Positions 1-8,426 of a stretch of 21,312 bases of DNA are shown one piece after another. The position numbers and the translations under genes are program-made. Position 1 is the first letter of the stretch, and every line of letters starts with the position of its first letter. This DNA is from Alistipes sp. CAG:831 (lineage in GTDB: Bacteria > Bacteroidota > Bacteroidia > Bacteroidales > UBA932), in contig HF990403.1 in the NCBI GenBank assembly GCA_000432775.1, positions 1-21,312 of the forward strand. Reading direction: 5' to 3'. The notes below the pieces were generated by a model. The model saw only the letters and a list, made by a program, of their open reading frames with translations, had not been told where the DNA came from and searched no databases.

Positions 1-118
1 TATTAACTTACTGATTTATAGTGTGTTAAAATAATCCCATTTATATAGTTAGAATCAATTACGTATCAAGATATTATATTGTTCAAAACAAACTATTTCA
101 GCAGAACATAAAGGTTTA

Positions 119-1453
119 GTGAATAAAGAGGTGGTATTTTTTGATTATCATATAGTCAAATACTTTTATAGTTTAACAAAAGTAATCAAGAGGTCAAGTA
201 AGTATGAGTTTTTTGATTTCCTCAATATTCCTATTAAGCAGGTCGGAGAAAATATAAAATCATCATCCGCTATTTCTAGTAACACATTTTGCGGGCATAT
301 CTTACCTGAAGAAAAAAGTTCTTTTCAGGAAGGATATAAAATAGTCTCATTCTATATTGATGCAGAGTCTTTGTTAAAACGCGCTTACGTCTTTAGGCAA
401 AATGGTTGGCGGGATATAGAGAATGTAGGGCATTATCAACGAATGTTGGTGGCTAGTAAAATAGCTAGCATGAGAAAATACTTAGCAGATAAAAATCGAG
501 TTTTTATTAATAATGTGATAGTTTCGATTGCAACAGATAAAATCAAACTATTTGATACTAATAATATTGAATTTAAGCTAAACAAGAAAGGTCAATTTGA
601 AGGTAATAACTCGACAGATGTGACTCCGGCATTCATTCAAATTAATGATGAATGTAATGTTATTGGCATTATTGACGGACAGCATAGAACGTATGCTTAT
701 CACGAAGGGGATGATCTATATGAAGCAAAAATATCTGAACAAAGAAAGATACAAAATCTATTGGTTACAGGTATCTTATTCCCAAGTGATGAGACAATTC
801 AAAAAAGATTAAAATTTGAAGCTAATCTTTTTATGGAGATTAATTCAACACAAACAAATGCAAATTCTCAGCTTAAGCAAGAAATAGAATTAATGCTTAA
901 CCCGTTTTCCTCTATCGCTATTGCAAAGAAGATATTATATGAGTTAAATGTAAGTGGGCCTCTTGGTAATTTAATTGAGCACTATTGGTATGAAAAAGGT
1001 AAAATTAAAACTGCGTCGATTGTGAGTTATGGATTAAAACCGCTTATAAAAGTTGATGACATTAAAGCAACGGATAGTCTATATTTAATTTGGCCTAATG
1101 CAGAAAAATCAAAACTTAAACATAAAGATTGTGAAGATTTTGATCTTCTCAAAGATTATGTTACCTTTTGTGTAACAAAAATTCGAGATATAATGATTGC
1201 GTTGAAGAGTGAATTAACGAACGAGCAGTGGACTATTTATAGCCGTACGACACAACATGGGATATTATCAGTAACTTTTATTAATGGTATTTTAAACGTT
1301 TTAAGACTTCTTATTCAAAACAATAAGATAGCTTCTGTTGTCGACTATAGAGCAAAGTTGAAGAGCATTAGTAGCTTTAATTTTAGGCAATATAAGTCTA
1401 GTCAGTATCGCAAGTTGGGAGAAGATATATACAATGCATATTTTAATAAATAG
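119..1453 (+). CDS. DGQHR-domain protein (DndB-like family)
   Basis: The 444-residue product carries the diagnostic DGQHR pentapeptide at residues 186-190, preceded by a hydrophobic strand (VIGIID). A second family-typical segment, FMEINSTQ, lies near residue 237. Proteins with this domain include DndB, the regulator of DNA phosphorothioation clusters, and many uncharacterised proteins in defence islands; the biochemical role of most is unknown. There is no signal peptide or membrane segment. The start is a GTG; the frame is open back to about position 53 without an ATG, so the true start could be an upstream non-ATG codon or this GTG. The gene is very AT-rich compared with the core genes and points towards the restriction-modification operon (convergent, 100 bp gap). 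No dnd or dpd genes are visible nearby, so phosphorothioation control is not implied. Family assignment is firm; function is open. Confidence 0.8.
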   Translation: MNKEVVFFDYHIVKYFYSLTKVIKRSSKYEFFDFLNIPIKQVGENIKSSSAISSNTFCGHILPEEKSSFQEGYKIVSFYIDAESLLKRAYVFRQNGWRDIENVGHYQRMLVASKIASMRKYLADKNRVFINNVIVSIATDKIKLFDTNNIEFKLNKKGQFEGNNSTDVTPAFIQINDECNVIGIIDGQHRTYAYHEGDDLYEAKISEQRKIQNLLVTGILFPSDETIQKRLKFEANLFMEINSTQTNANSQLKQEIELMLNPFSSIAIAKKILYELNVSGPLGNLIEHYWYEKGKIKTASIVSYGLKPLIKVDDIKATDSLYLIWPNAEKSKLKHKDCEDFDLLKDYVTFCVTKIRDIMIALKSELTNEQWTIYSRTTQHGILSVTFINGILNVLRLLIQNNKIASVVDYRAKLKSISSFNFRQYKSSQYRKLGEDIYNAYFNK

Positions 1454-1553
1454 TATCAGAATTCCGGATATGTGTAATAGTCAAGACTTGTTCTGACATT
1501 TTCTATACTATCGGTAGTGTTTCAAACAGTGTGTCTTGGATAGATTTTCGAGG

Positions 1554-3287
1554 TTATATAAGTATGGTGGATTCAATCATAGCCTCACCGCCCAAAACTG
1601 ATTTCAGACCATCAATATCTATAGAACCACGATTGAAAGCGAACCATATGAAATCTGCTCCTTCTTGATAGTACATCCGTCCTAAATATTCGGAAAAGTG
1701 TCTGTGCACAAATGCAGGAATATCTTTATTGTATGGGGTTACTTTGTAGAAGTCATACTTCTCGTTAAATACCCTTATGAGGTCTTTCCGAAAGCGGTCG
1801 CGGATGAGGACACGTATGTTTTCGCTGTCTATGTTATTTACATACGCGGCGAGGACAAAAAGGAAGTTGATATTGTATGCCTGAAGTACGAGAGTGTCCC
1901 TGTCAAAAGGGCGATCGGGAAAGTGAGCGTTCATGGGCATGGCCTGTTCGTAGGGAATGAGGCGGTCAGTGCTGTAGTTTGCGTGACCGTCACTTAGGTC
2001 TTCTGGATGTATGTAGCCACGGATAAAGAAATTAGGTGTGAGGTTGTATCCCTCTGTGAGATTGTCACGATAGCGAACACCATTGATAATTGCCTTTTCC
2101 GTCAGATTACGTTTGTTTTCCGGCTTGTTGAATATGTCTATGTTAAGCTGGATGATGTTTTTGGCGTAGGTGAATTGCTTGTATATTGACTCTGAGCCTA
2201 TATCGGAGCCATAGAAATAATATTTGCTGTCTCCTATGTAGTAAATCTGACCGTCATCAAGCATCGAGCGGTCTTTATAGATGTGGTCAATCTGTTTGCC
2301 GTCCTTATTGTCCTTTAGGCCAGAAAATATATCATCTCCTATCAGGCTATCAACCATCTCTTCGAAAATAAGGTTGAACGATCTGGCAAGGAGGGCTTCA
2401 TCGCGGGCCTTGCCAGATCGTATGGATTCCGACTTGTCGAAGAAAGCGTATAGCAGCTTCCAGAGCAGCACGAGTTCGTCCTTAAAATATTTGCGACGGA
2501 TAGAGCGTAATAGCCTTGTGCCTCGTCCGGATTCTATCATGGCTTCTACCTTGGAAGGCTTGATGAGGTCATAGTTGAAGTTTGTCCGGACAGGAAAGAA
2601 ATACTGTCTGTTTAGGTATTGCAGGACAGAGTAGTAAAGGATTATCAACTGCTCTTCATAATTTATGGTCTTATTTTTACAGCGGAACTCTGCATAATAA
2701 GGTTCTCCATTCTGAATAGTGGGCTGGATTTTGCTGATAGTCTTTGCCCAGTGAATCTTGTCTTTACCTGTGGAACTGATTATCGTTATGTAGGTGAACA
2801 GATTGGTGTGTTCCCTATTAAAATCTAGGAGTGCGAGGATAGTGTCCAGAAGAGTCGAGTCGTTGTCTCCGCTGTGCGATTTCACTCCCTGCAAGGAGGA
2901 GCGACGAATGATATCGCTGTTGGGATGGCGTGCAGAATATTTGTCAATGGCTCTGTATATCCATGCTGAAAGACCAAAAATGACTCTGTCAAGTCCGTCT
3001 GCTTTGAGAATGTTGCTTTCTCGGGATATTTCCATCACATCTCCAATACTGTATTTGCCGAATGCTATCTCGAGTATGGAATTATCTTGGTCAATTTCCC
3101 CAGAACCTTGAAAAAGGAAGACTTTAGGTAGGATAAAAATGGAGTCATTAATCTTCGAAGAATAGACATAACCTACGTATGGTAGTACGGCACTACTGCC
3201 GTCTCTATCTGTGAAAATGAACGGCTCGAGCCCCCATGCTGCCATAATGTCAGGGCTATAAGCCTGGTCTTCAAAGAGGATTCTCAT
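1554..3287 (-). CDS. LlaJI/McrC-like restriction endonuclease subunit
   Basis: This 577-residue protein is the last gene of the minus-strand restriction operon. Its start overlaps the stop of the McrB-like gene by four bases (ATGA, 3284-3287), indicating translational coupling. A PD-(D/E)xK-type nuclease core is readable: FEE at residues 308-310, IDH with D334, and GDSKYY with D353 and K355, the spacing expected of LlaJI/McrC-family nucleases. The N-terminal 250 residues are probably the DNA-recognition or McrB-contacting part. In LlaJI and BsuMI systems the McrC-like partner cuts DNA when activated by the McrB-like GTPase. The m5C methyltransferase next door implies the complex cuts unmethylated sites and the methylase protects the host. 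This differs from true McrBC, which cuts methylated DNA. Length and motif order fit the LlaJI family. The recognition site cannot be read from sequence. Confidence 0.82.
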   Translation of the reverse strand: MRILFEDQAYSPDIMAAWGLEPFIFTDRDGSSAVLPYVGYVYSSKINDSIFILPKVFLFQGSGEIDQDNSILEIAFGKYSIGDVMEISRESNILKADGLDRVIFGLSAWIYRAIDKYSARHPNSDIIRRSSLQGVKSHSGDNDSTLLDTILALLDFNREHTNLFTYITIISSTGKDKIHWAKTISKIQPTIQNGEPYYAEFRCKNKTINYEEQLIILYYSVLQYLNRQYFFPVRTNFNYDLIKPSKVEAMIESGRGTRLLRSIRRKYFKDELVLLWKLLYAFFDKSESIRSGKARDEALLARSFNLIFEEMVDSLIGDDIFSGLKDNKDGKQIDHIYKDRSMLDDGQIYYIGDSKYYFYGSDIGSESIYKQFTYAKNIIQLNIDIFNKPENKRNLTEKAIINGVRYRDNLTEGYNLTPNFFIRGYIHPEDLSDGHANYSTDRLIPYEQAMPMNAHFPDRPFDRDTLVLQAYNINFLFVLAAYVNNIDSENIRVLIRDRFRKDLIRVFNEKYDFYKVTPYNKDIPAFVHRHFSEYLGRMYYQEGADFIWFAFNRGSIDIDGLKSVLGGEAMIESTILI

Positions 3288-4567
3288 AGCAATGCATCTG
3301 AGTGGTATTCACTGTCTTCATAAGACTGTTCTAAGGGCTGATTAGCGGTAACTATCTCAACTTCAAGATATTCCATAAATCCTTGAAGAATAGAATTAGT
3401 TTCATTATTAGTAGGAAAGAGGCTGTTGAAAGTAAATTCCGCGTCTCCGTTTCGCTTGTTCTTGAAAAATGAACCCGACTTCTCATATTCCTTACACACT
3501 TCGCTCCAGAGATAGAACATCACCTTACTTTTAAATTCTTCCACTCCAACATCGTTCTTTATGAAGAAGTTGCCCATCTGCTTGTCCTCGGAATCGGAAA
3601 GGGCGTGGATACGCTCATTTACTTTTTCAAGGAATGACGGCCAACTGTAGACAGTATCGCCTATAGTGATTCTGAACTGTGATTCCGGACATTTCAAGTC
3701 AATTGGCACATATTCCCAATCCCAACGCCGTTTGAATGCACTGTCCATAGGGAAAAGGCTCTGGTCTGAAGTATTCATTGTCGCGTAGATGTGCAGGTTT
3801 GCAGGAAGCCACAGGCTGCCTCCGGCAATGCCGGGATGGCCGGCACCGAGGGCTTCGTCTGATTCCAGATACTTGCACAGGTCTTTGTCAGCCTTAACAG
3901 GATATTCGGACATTCCGTCCGCCCCACGGTCAAGAAGTTGGAAAAGGTCTCCGAATATCTGGGCGCAGTTGCCCCGGTTAATTTCCTCAATGACGAGGAA
4001 AACCTCTTTTCCGGACTCCTTCACGTGCTCTTTCCATGCTGTGACATACGTCTCTGTAAAAGCCTGCGGGACAAATTCATATGTCAGACCATCATCTTTC
4101 TTGACAGGTTTATATGAGCCCACAAATGTCGCATAATCGCTGTCAGGATGGAAAGTAGTGCGGATCATCTCGCCGTTCCTGTCACTTATGAACTTCTTTA
4201 CAGTGTATGATTTTCCACTCCCAGGAGTACCGAACCATATTTTCTGAAGAGGCGCATCTGTTTTATTAATGTTACTAGAACCATTTGTTATAATTGGAGG
4301 GAATAGATATTTCCCATCCCGAAGATTTTTCCACGCGTTTATACCACCATTAAAATATGCTTCACTACCTGAGTTAAATCCTCCATCAGTTAGTAATTCT
4401 CCAGGATTAGAAGGGTAAAATTTTGTTATGGCTTCCCCATGTGTAAATCCAAAGTACATACAAAAATCGTTTTTAGAGATTCTGCCACTTTGGTAATCTT
4501 CAAAACCTTTCTTGCATTCTTCAATCAATGCTTGTTTTGTTTTAATTGTCTCTATAAAAGGTACCAT
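3284..4567 (-). CDS. McrB-like AAA+ GTPase of restriction system
   Basis: The 427-residue product is an AAA+ motor of the McrB branch. Walker A is GTPGSGKS at residues 113-120. Walker B runs into the McrB hallmark EEINRGN (residues 194-200). The McrB signature MNTSDQS, associated with GTP rather than ATP use, is at 264-270, followed by FKRRWD (278-283) with the arginine-finger arginines. The first roughly 100 residues are a family-specific N-terminal domain, probably for DNA or partner contact. It starts 9 bp after the methyltransferase stop and overlaps the LlaJI-like nuclease by 4 bp, so all three are very likely one transcript. It should form a ring that drives the nuclease subunit. All key motifs are intact, so it should be active. 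Confidence 0.88.
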   Translation of the reverse strand: MVPFIETIKTKQALIEECKKGFEDYQSGRISKNDFCMYFGFTHGEAITKFYPSNPGELLTDGGFNSGSEAYFNGGINAWKNLRDGKYLFPPIITNGSSNINKTDAPLQKIWFGTPGSGKSYTVKKFISDRNGEMIRTTFHPDSDYATFVGSYKPVKKDDGLTYEFVPQAFTETYVTAWKEHVKESGKEVFLVIEEINRGNCAQIFGDLFQLLDRGADGMSEYPVKADKDLCKYLESDEALGAGHPGIAGGSLWLPANLHIYATMNTSDQSLFPMDSAFKRRWDWEYVPIDLKCPESQFRITIGDTVYSWPSFLEKVNERIHALSDSEDKQMGNFFIKNDVGVEEFKSKVMFYLWSEVCKEYEKSGSFFKNKRNGDAEFTFNSLFPTNNETNSILQGFMEYLEVEIVTANQPLEQSYEDSEYHSDALL

Positions 4568-4576
4568 ATTGTTATT

Positions 4577-5752
4577 CTATTTAAGCATATGTTTGATAAA
4601 TAACTTTGTGCATTCTACATTAACAGCGTTACCAAACTGTTTGTATGCTTGCCCCGGCTTAATGTCGGGAATAAAATTATCAGGAAAACATTGTAGTCTA
4701 GCACATTCTCTAGGGGTAAGAAATCTTTTTCTAGGGCCAATAACTGAAGTTTGTACAATTGCTACAAGGGCTGGAAAATATGAGTTTACCTTAACTCTGA
4801 TGCCAGAGGGACGAAATTGGAAGATTTGTTTCCAGATATCAGGATTCTCTGTTTGCCCTGCCTGCCATTCCAATTTGGCTTTTGCCCCAAAAAACAAAGG
4901 GTTGTTTTTGGCTCGTCGAAGCCATTTGTCTATAAACTCCCTATTATGCATATATAGTTCGTTATTCTTGCGTATGAAATTTTGTTTCCACAATGGATAT
5001 TGAGAAATATCTTCGTTCTGGCTATTCTCATGAAGGTATTCTGACCAAATAGGAAACCCTGGCAACTTGTCCGTTTTTATATTTTGGATAAATTCATTCC
5101 ATAAATTAATGAGACTAACCGTTTCTTCTGATATTTTATAATCACTTATATTGTTTATTTCGCTATCATTCTGAAGAATACTTTCTATTGAACAACTTAC
5201 AGATGCATTCTTATTGAAAATAAAAGGTTCGACTTTGCCTATATCATTCCTGATACACATAATGTATACTCTTTCTCTATGTTGAGGAATGCCGATATAA
5301 TGAGGACTAAAAATCACTGGAGATGGAAGCAAGTCATATCCAAGAGAAATTAATTTATCATGTATTACACGCCATGTATTACCATGGTCGTGTGATGCTA
5401 AATTCCTAACATTTTCAAGGAGAGCATATTTCGGCTGGTGATACTCAAGTATTCTACATATATCGAAAAATAGTGTTCCTTTTGTTTCATCGTCAAACCC
5501 TAATCTTTTTCCAGCCTTTGAAAATGACTGACAAGGAAAACCTGCAAAAAGAATGTCATGAGGAGGAATAGCAGAAGCCTGAATTTGTGTAATATCTCCT
5601 GCAGGTTTTATTCCGTAATTTATTTCATAAGTTTTTCTACAATCCTGATCTATATCACAAGCAAATACACATTTACCTCCAAATGACTTCATCGCTTGAT
5701 GAAAACCACCTATTCCTGCAAATAAATCTACGAATGTATATTCTTTTTTCAT
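4577..5752 (-). CDS. DNA (cytosine-5) methyltransferase
   Basis: This 391-residue enzyme has the ordered motifs of C5-cytosine methyltransferases. Motif I is DLFAGIGGFHQA (residues 9-20, SAM binding). Motif IV is GFPCQS with catalytic C74. Motif VI is ENV (113-115) and motif VIII QHRERVYI (157-164). The region between about 195 and 340 is the variable target-recognition domain, followed by motif IX (TPRECARLQCFPDNF) and motif X (QFGNAVNV). It transfers a methyl group from SAM to C5 of cytosine and protects host DNA from the downstream McrB/LlaJI-like endonuclease. It is the first full-length gene of the restriction operon. LlaJI and BsuMI carry two such methylases; only one is present here. 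A short overlapping ORF begins at 5855 in another frame (listed separately). The start at 5752 fits motif I spacing in the family. Confidence 0.95.
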   Translation of the reverse strand: MKKEYTFVDLFAGIGGFHQAMKSFGGKCVFACDIDQDCRKTYEINYGIKPAGDITQIQASAIPPHDILFAGFPCQSFSKAGKRLGFDDETKGTLFFDICRILEYHQPKYALLENVRNLASHDHGNTWRVIHDKLISLGYDLLPSPVIFSPHYIGIPQHRERVYIMCIRNDIGKVEPFIFNKNASVSCSIESILQNDSEINNISDYKISEETVSLINLWNEFIQNIKTDKLPGFPIWSEYLHENSQNEDISQYPLWKQNFIRKNNELYMHNREFIDKWLRRAKNNPLFFGAKAKLEWQAGQTENPDIWKQIFQFRPSGIRVKVNSYFPALVAIVQTSVIGPRKRFLTPRECARLQCFPDNFIPDIKPGQAYKQFGNAVNVECTKLFIKHMLK

Positions 5753-5855
5753 TATAATTATCTACTACTTGATCTATGCTAGGCTCGTCAAATTTTGACA
5801 AAATTACAAAATATCTCACCACATCTGGTGTTCTGTCTGCAAATCTTTTCAACAT
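5673..5855 (-). other. Possible short upstream ORF overlapping the methyltransferase start
   Basis: An ATG at 5855 opens a 60-codon frame that runs through the methyltransferase start in a different frame. Its first 35 or so codons (begins MLKRFADRTPDVVRYF) lie outside the methylase gene and look protein-like in composition; the rest is a frame shadow of the methylase. In-frame upstream there is a TAG at about 5874. It could be a leader ORF controlling methylase translation, the tail of a decayed small gene, or chance. A weak TAnnTTTG match (TAATTTTG, 5799-5806 on the minus strand) would start transcription inside it, which argues against translation of the whole ORF. Confidence 0.25.
5799..5806 (-). 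promoter_or_regulatory. Candidate -7 box for the restriction operon
   Basis: Reading the minus strand, TAATTTTG matches the Bacteroidota -7 consensus TAnnTTTG and lies about 46 bases before the methyltransferase ATG. No TTTG -33 element is seen at the expected distance, and the region is AT-rich so chance matches are likely. Confidence 0.3.
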
Positions 5856-6032
5856 TGTATCTAAAGATACTTCCTATGGCTGCAGTTTTTTCACATAGTT
5901 AAAGATGATACAATAAAAATTTGATTTATAACTACTTGTACCATACATTATAAATAACCTTTTGTTAATCTCTAATTATTTAGTCTTTGAAATTAAAGAC
6001 ATGAATGATAGTAATTTAGCGAGATTATTCTA

Positions 6033-7529
6033 TTACTTACCTATACAAAACCGCGAAAACACAGTCCCCAGCACCTCCTCCGAAGTAACTTCCCCGCAAA
6101 TCTCCCCGATATGGTGCAGGGCCTCGCGTATGTCCTGCGTTACGAATTCTGTGGAGACTCCGGCGAGGAGGGCTTCGCGGGCGCGGGTGAGGGCTTCCAG
6201 GGCTTTCTGGAGGGCCTGGTAGTGGCGGAGGTTGGTGACGAGGGTTGCGGAGGTGTCGGTTGTGTGGGCTGCGGCGGTGGTGGCGAGGGCTGCGGTGATT
6301 TCGGGCAGGCCGAGGCGGTTGCGGGCGCTGATGGCGAGGGTGCGGGTGGGGGAGAGGCCCTTCCGGCGGGCGAGGCTCTCGGCTGAGGTCAGCATCGCGG
6401 GGATTTCCGGCTCGCTGAGCAGGTCCGCCTTGTTGAGCAGTATCAGCAGTGTCCGCTCGCTGATTCCGCTATGAGTGGAGGGGACATGGTTAAGCCGCGA
6501 GGCGATGGCCTCGAAGGATTCCCCGAATGTCCCGGGTCTGGTGGCGTCGAGCATGAGGAGGATGACGGAGGCGCGCTCGATGGTGCTGTAGGTGCGGTTG
6601 ATGCCGATGGCCTCGATGGTTTCGGCGGTGTCGCGGATGCCGGCGGTATCGATGAAGCGGAAGGTGGTGCCGGCGATGTTGACGGTGTCCTCGATGGTGT
6701 CGCGGGTGGTGCCGGCGATGTCGGAGACGATGGCCCGCTCCTCGCCTAAGAGGGCGTTCAGGAGGGTGCTCTTGCCGGTGTTGACGGCTCCGACGATGGC
6801 GGTGGGGATGCCGTTATTGATGGCATTTCCAAGGGCAAATGAGTCCACGAGTCGCGAGATGTGCTCCGATACCCGGTCGAGGAGGGCGAGCACCTGGCTC
6901 CGGTCGGCGAATTCCACGTCCTCCTCGCTGAAGTCCAGCTCCAGCTCCATCAGCGACACGATGTCCACCATCTGCGAGCGCATCTCCTGCAGCTCGGAGG
7001 AATAGCCGCCGCGCATCTGTTTCAGAGCAATGTCGTGGGCCGCTCTGTTCTCGGAGGCGATCAGATCCGCGACCGCCTCGGCCTGGGCGAGGTCCATCCG
7101 TCCGTTGAGAAAGGCCCGTTTGGTAAATTCTCCGGCGGCGGCCATTACCGCTCCTGCGGCGAGGAGCGCCCTCAGAATCTCGGACACAATGTATTGGGAA
7201 CCATGACAATATATCTCGGCGGAATCCTCTCCGGTGTAGGAGTGGGGGGCACGGAAGATCACTGCCATCACCTCGTCGATGACGGTCTCGGCATTATCGG
7301 TGGAATGACCGGGGCTTTCAGGGAAAATAATCCGCCCGTAGTGCATCTCCCTGGGCCGGAACTCGGCAGCCCGCGGCCCTTTGTCATTGAAAGGCCGGAA
7401 GACCTTGTCCAGCACCTCCACCGCCTCTGGTCCGCTGACGCGCACTATCGCGACCGCCCCCTGTCCCGGAGCCGTCGCCCGGGCGCATATCGTAGTCTGT
7501 CCGTATATTTTCTCGTTTTCCATTTTCAT
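6033..7529 (-). CDS. mnmE: tRNA uridine-5-carboxymethylaminomethyl modification GTPase MnmE
   Basis: The 498-residue protein is a full-length MnmE (TrmE). The N-terminal folate-binding domain (about 1-120) and helical domain surround a G domain: G1 GAVNTGKS (247-254), G2 GTTRDT (273-278), G3 DTAG (294-297) and G4 NKAD (366-369). It ends in the invariant CIGK tetrapeptide (495-498), whose cysteine is a family hallmark. With MnmG it installs the cmnm5 group on the wobble uridine of tRNAs; it is cytoplasmic and GTP-dependent. Its ATG at 7529 overlaps the beta-lactamase stop by four bases; a second ATG two codons later (7523) is an alternative start. The G1 proline of the usual GxPNVGKS is valine here, a tolerated change. 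It is the last gene of the rlmD-bla-mnmE operon and sits next to the AT-rich restriction block. Confidence 0.97.
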   Translation of the reverse strand: MKMENEKIYGQTTICARATAPGQGAVAIVRVSGPEAVEVLDKVFRPFNDKGPRAAEFRPREMHYGRIIFPESPGHSTDNAETVIDEVMAVIFRAPHSYTGEDSAEIYCHGSQYIVSEILRALLAAGAVMAAAGEFTKRAFLNGRMDLAQAEAVADLIASENRAAHDIALKQMRGGYSSELQEMRSQMVDIVSLMELELDFSEEDVEFADRSQVLALLDRVSEHISRLVDSFALGNAINNGIPTAIVGAVNTGKSTLLNALLGEERAIVSDIAGTTRDTIEDTVNIAGTTFRFIDTAGIRDTAETIEAIGINRTYSTIERASVILLMLDATRPGTFGESFEAIASRLNHVPSTHSGISERTLLILLNKADLLSEPEIPAMLTSAESLARRKGLSPTRTLAISARNRLGLPEITAALATTAAAHTTDTSATLVTNLRHYQALQKALEALTRAREALLAGVSTEFVTQDIREALHHIGEICGEVTSEEVLGTVFSRFCIGK

Positions 7530-8407
7530 ATCTTAAAGTATCTGTAAACAATCCCGGCTATCTCCGCCATCACGCCGGCATTCACTTCATCCGTCTCCTT
7601 CGAATCCATAATCAGAACTGATACATAGCATTTCCTGCCGTCCGGCATATAGATCGCCCCGGCATCGGCATCCCCGATCATGGTGCCGTCGGGCAGCCGG
7701 TCAGAGTGTCCGGTCTTATGCGCAACAGGCACATCCCCGGGAAGGCCTGCCTTCAGCTTATCCTGGCCGGACGAACATTCCAGCAGAATCCGCTCTAAAA
7801 ATGCGGAATGTTCCGTGCTCAAAATCTCTCCCGAATATATTTTCTCAAACAGCCGGACAACGGACATCGGCGTGCTCCAGTTGAGATAGCCGTTCCGGAT
7901 GTCCCCGTGCATGTCCGCCTCGGTCTCAGTCAGGTTCAGGTCCGTTATTCCGAGCGACTTGATGCATGAGTCGACTTTGTCTATACCGCCTGAGAAACCG
8001 ATCAGCAGGTCGCAGGTGTTGTTGTCGCTGTGCGAAACAGTGTATCCGACAATATTCCGGTAGGAAATCCGGATGTCCTGTCCCGGATACCTGTCTCTCA
8101 GCGGGCTGTAGGTATTTTCATGCAGTTGTTCCGAGCGGATAAGCACCGTGCTGTCCAGCGGAATGCCCTCCGCATCCATTTTCCTCAGAGCCGTTACCGC
8201 GACATGCAGCTTGAACACACTCATGAGGGGATACTTCCGGCTGTTGTTCACCGTTATGACCGTGTCTCCGCACATTACGGCCACTCCTATTGTAGCCTGC
8301 CTGCCAGCGATGACTTTCTCAATGTCTCCGCGCAGGTCTTTTCCGGCAGCGGCGGTCATGCAGCAGATGCACAGGACAGATGTTATTACGAATCTTCTGA
8401 CATTCAT
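7526..8407 (-). CDS. Class A (subclass A2, PER/CfxA-like) beta-lactamase
   Basis: This 293-residue protein begins with a signal peptide (basic MNVRR, hydrophobic core, AAA-G cleavage region near 21-22), so it acts in the periplasm. Serine beta-lactamase motifs are complete: S63-x-x-K66 (MSVFK), SDN at 127-129, the omega-loop Glu at E163 in TEADMH, and KTG at 231-233. Histidine in place of Asn170 after the omega-loop Glu is typical of the PER/CfxA/CepA subclass found in Bacteroidota. It hydrolyses the beta-lactam ring; spectrum cannot be read from sequence. It starts 19 bp after rlmD and overlaps mnmE by 4 bp, so it appears to be a stable chromosomal operon member rather than a recent mobile acquisition: no IS or transposon sequence flanks it and its GC content matches its neighbours. 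Confidence 0.92.
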   Translation of the reverse strand: MNVRRFVITSVLCICCMTAAAGKDLRGDIEKVIAGRQATIGVAVMCGDTVITVNNSRKYPLMSVFKLHVAVTALRKMDAEGIPLDSTVLIRSEQLHENTYSPLRDRYPGQDIRISYRNIVGYTVSHSDNNTCDLLIGFSGGIDKVDSCIKSLGITDLNLTETEADMHGDIRNGYLNWSTPMSVVRLFEKIYSGEILSTEHSAFLERILLECSSGQDKLKAGLPGDVPVAHKTGHSDRLPDGTMIGDADAGAIYMPDGRKCYVSVLIMDSKETDEVNAGVMAEIAGIVYRYFKI

Positions 8408-8426
8408 AACATCTTATTATCGGTAA

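Noticed and set aside
1454..1553. Short inverted repeats between the convergent DGQHR and LlaJI-like genes as a bidirectional terminator
   Set aside because: Only 4-6 bp arms, with no U-tract; not distinguishable from chance.
5983..6000. Small hairpin GTCTTT / AAAGAC after mnmE as a terminator
   Set aside because: Six-base stem is AT-rich and no T-run follows on the minus strand; too weak to call.
6861..7547. 228-codon plus-strand frame opposite mnmE
   Set aside because: Antisense shadow of mnmE with no independent start signals or domain.
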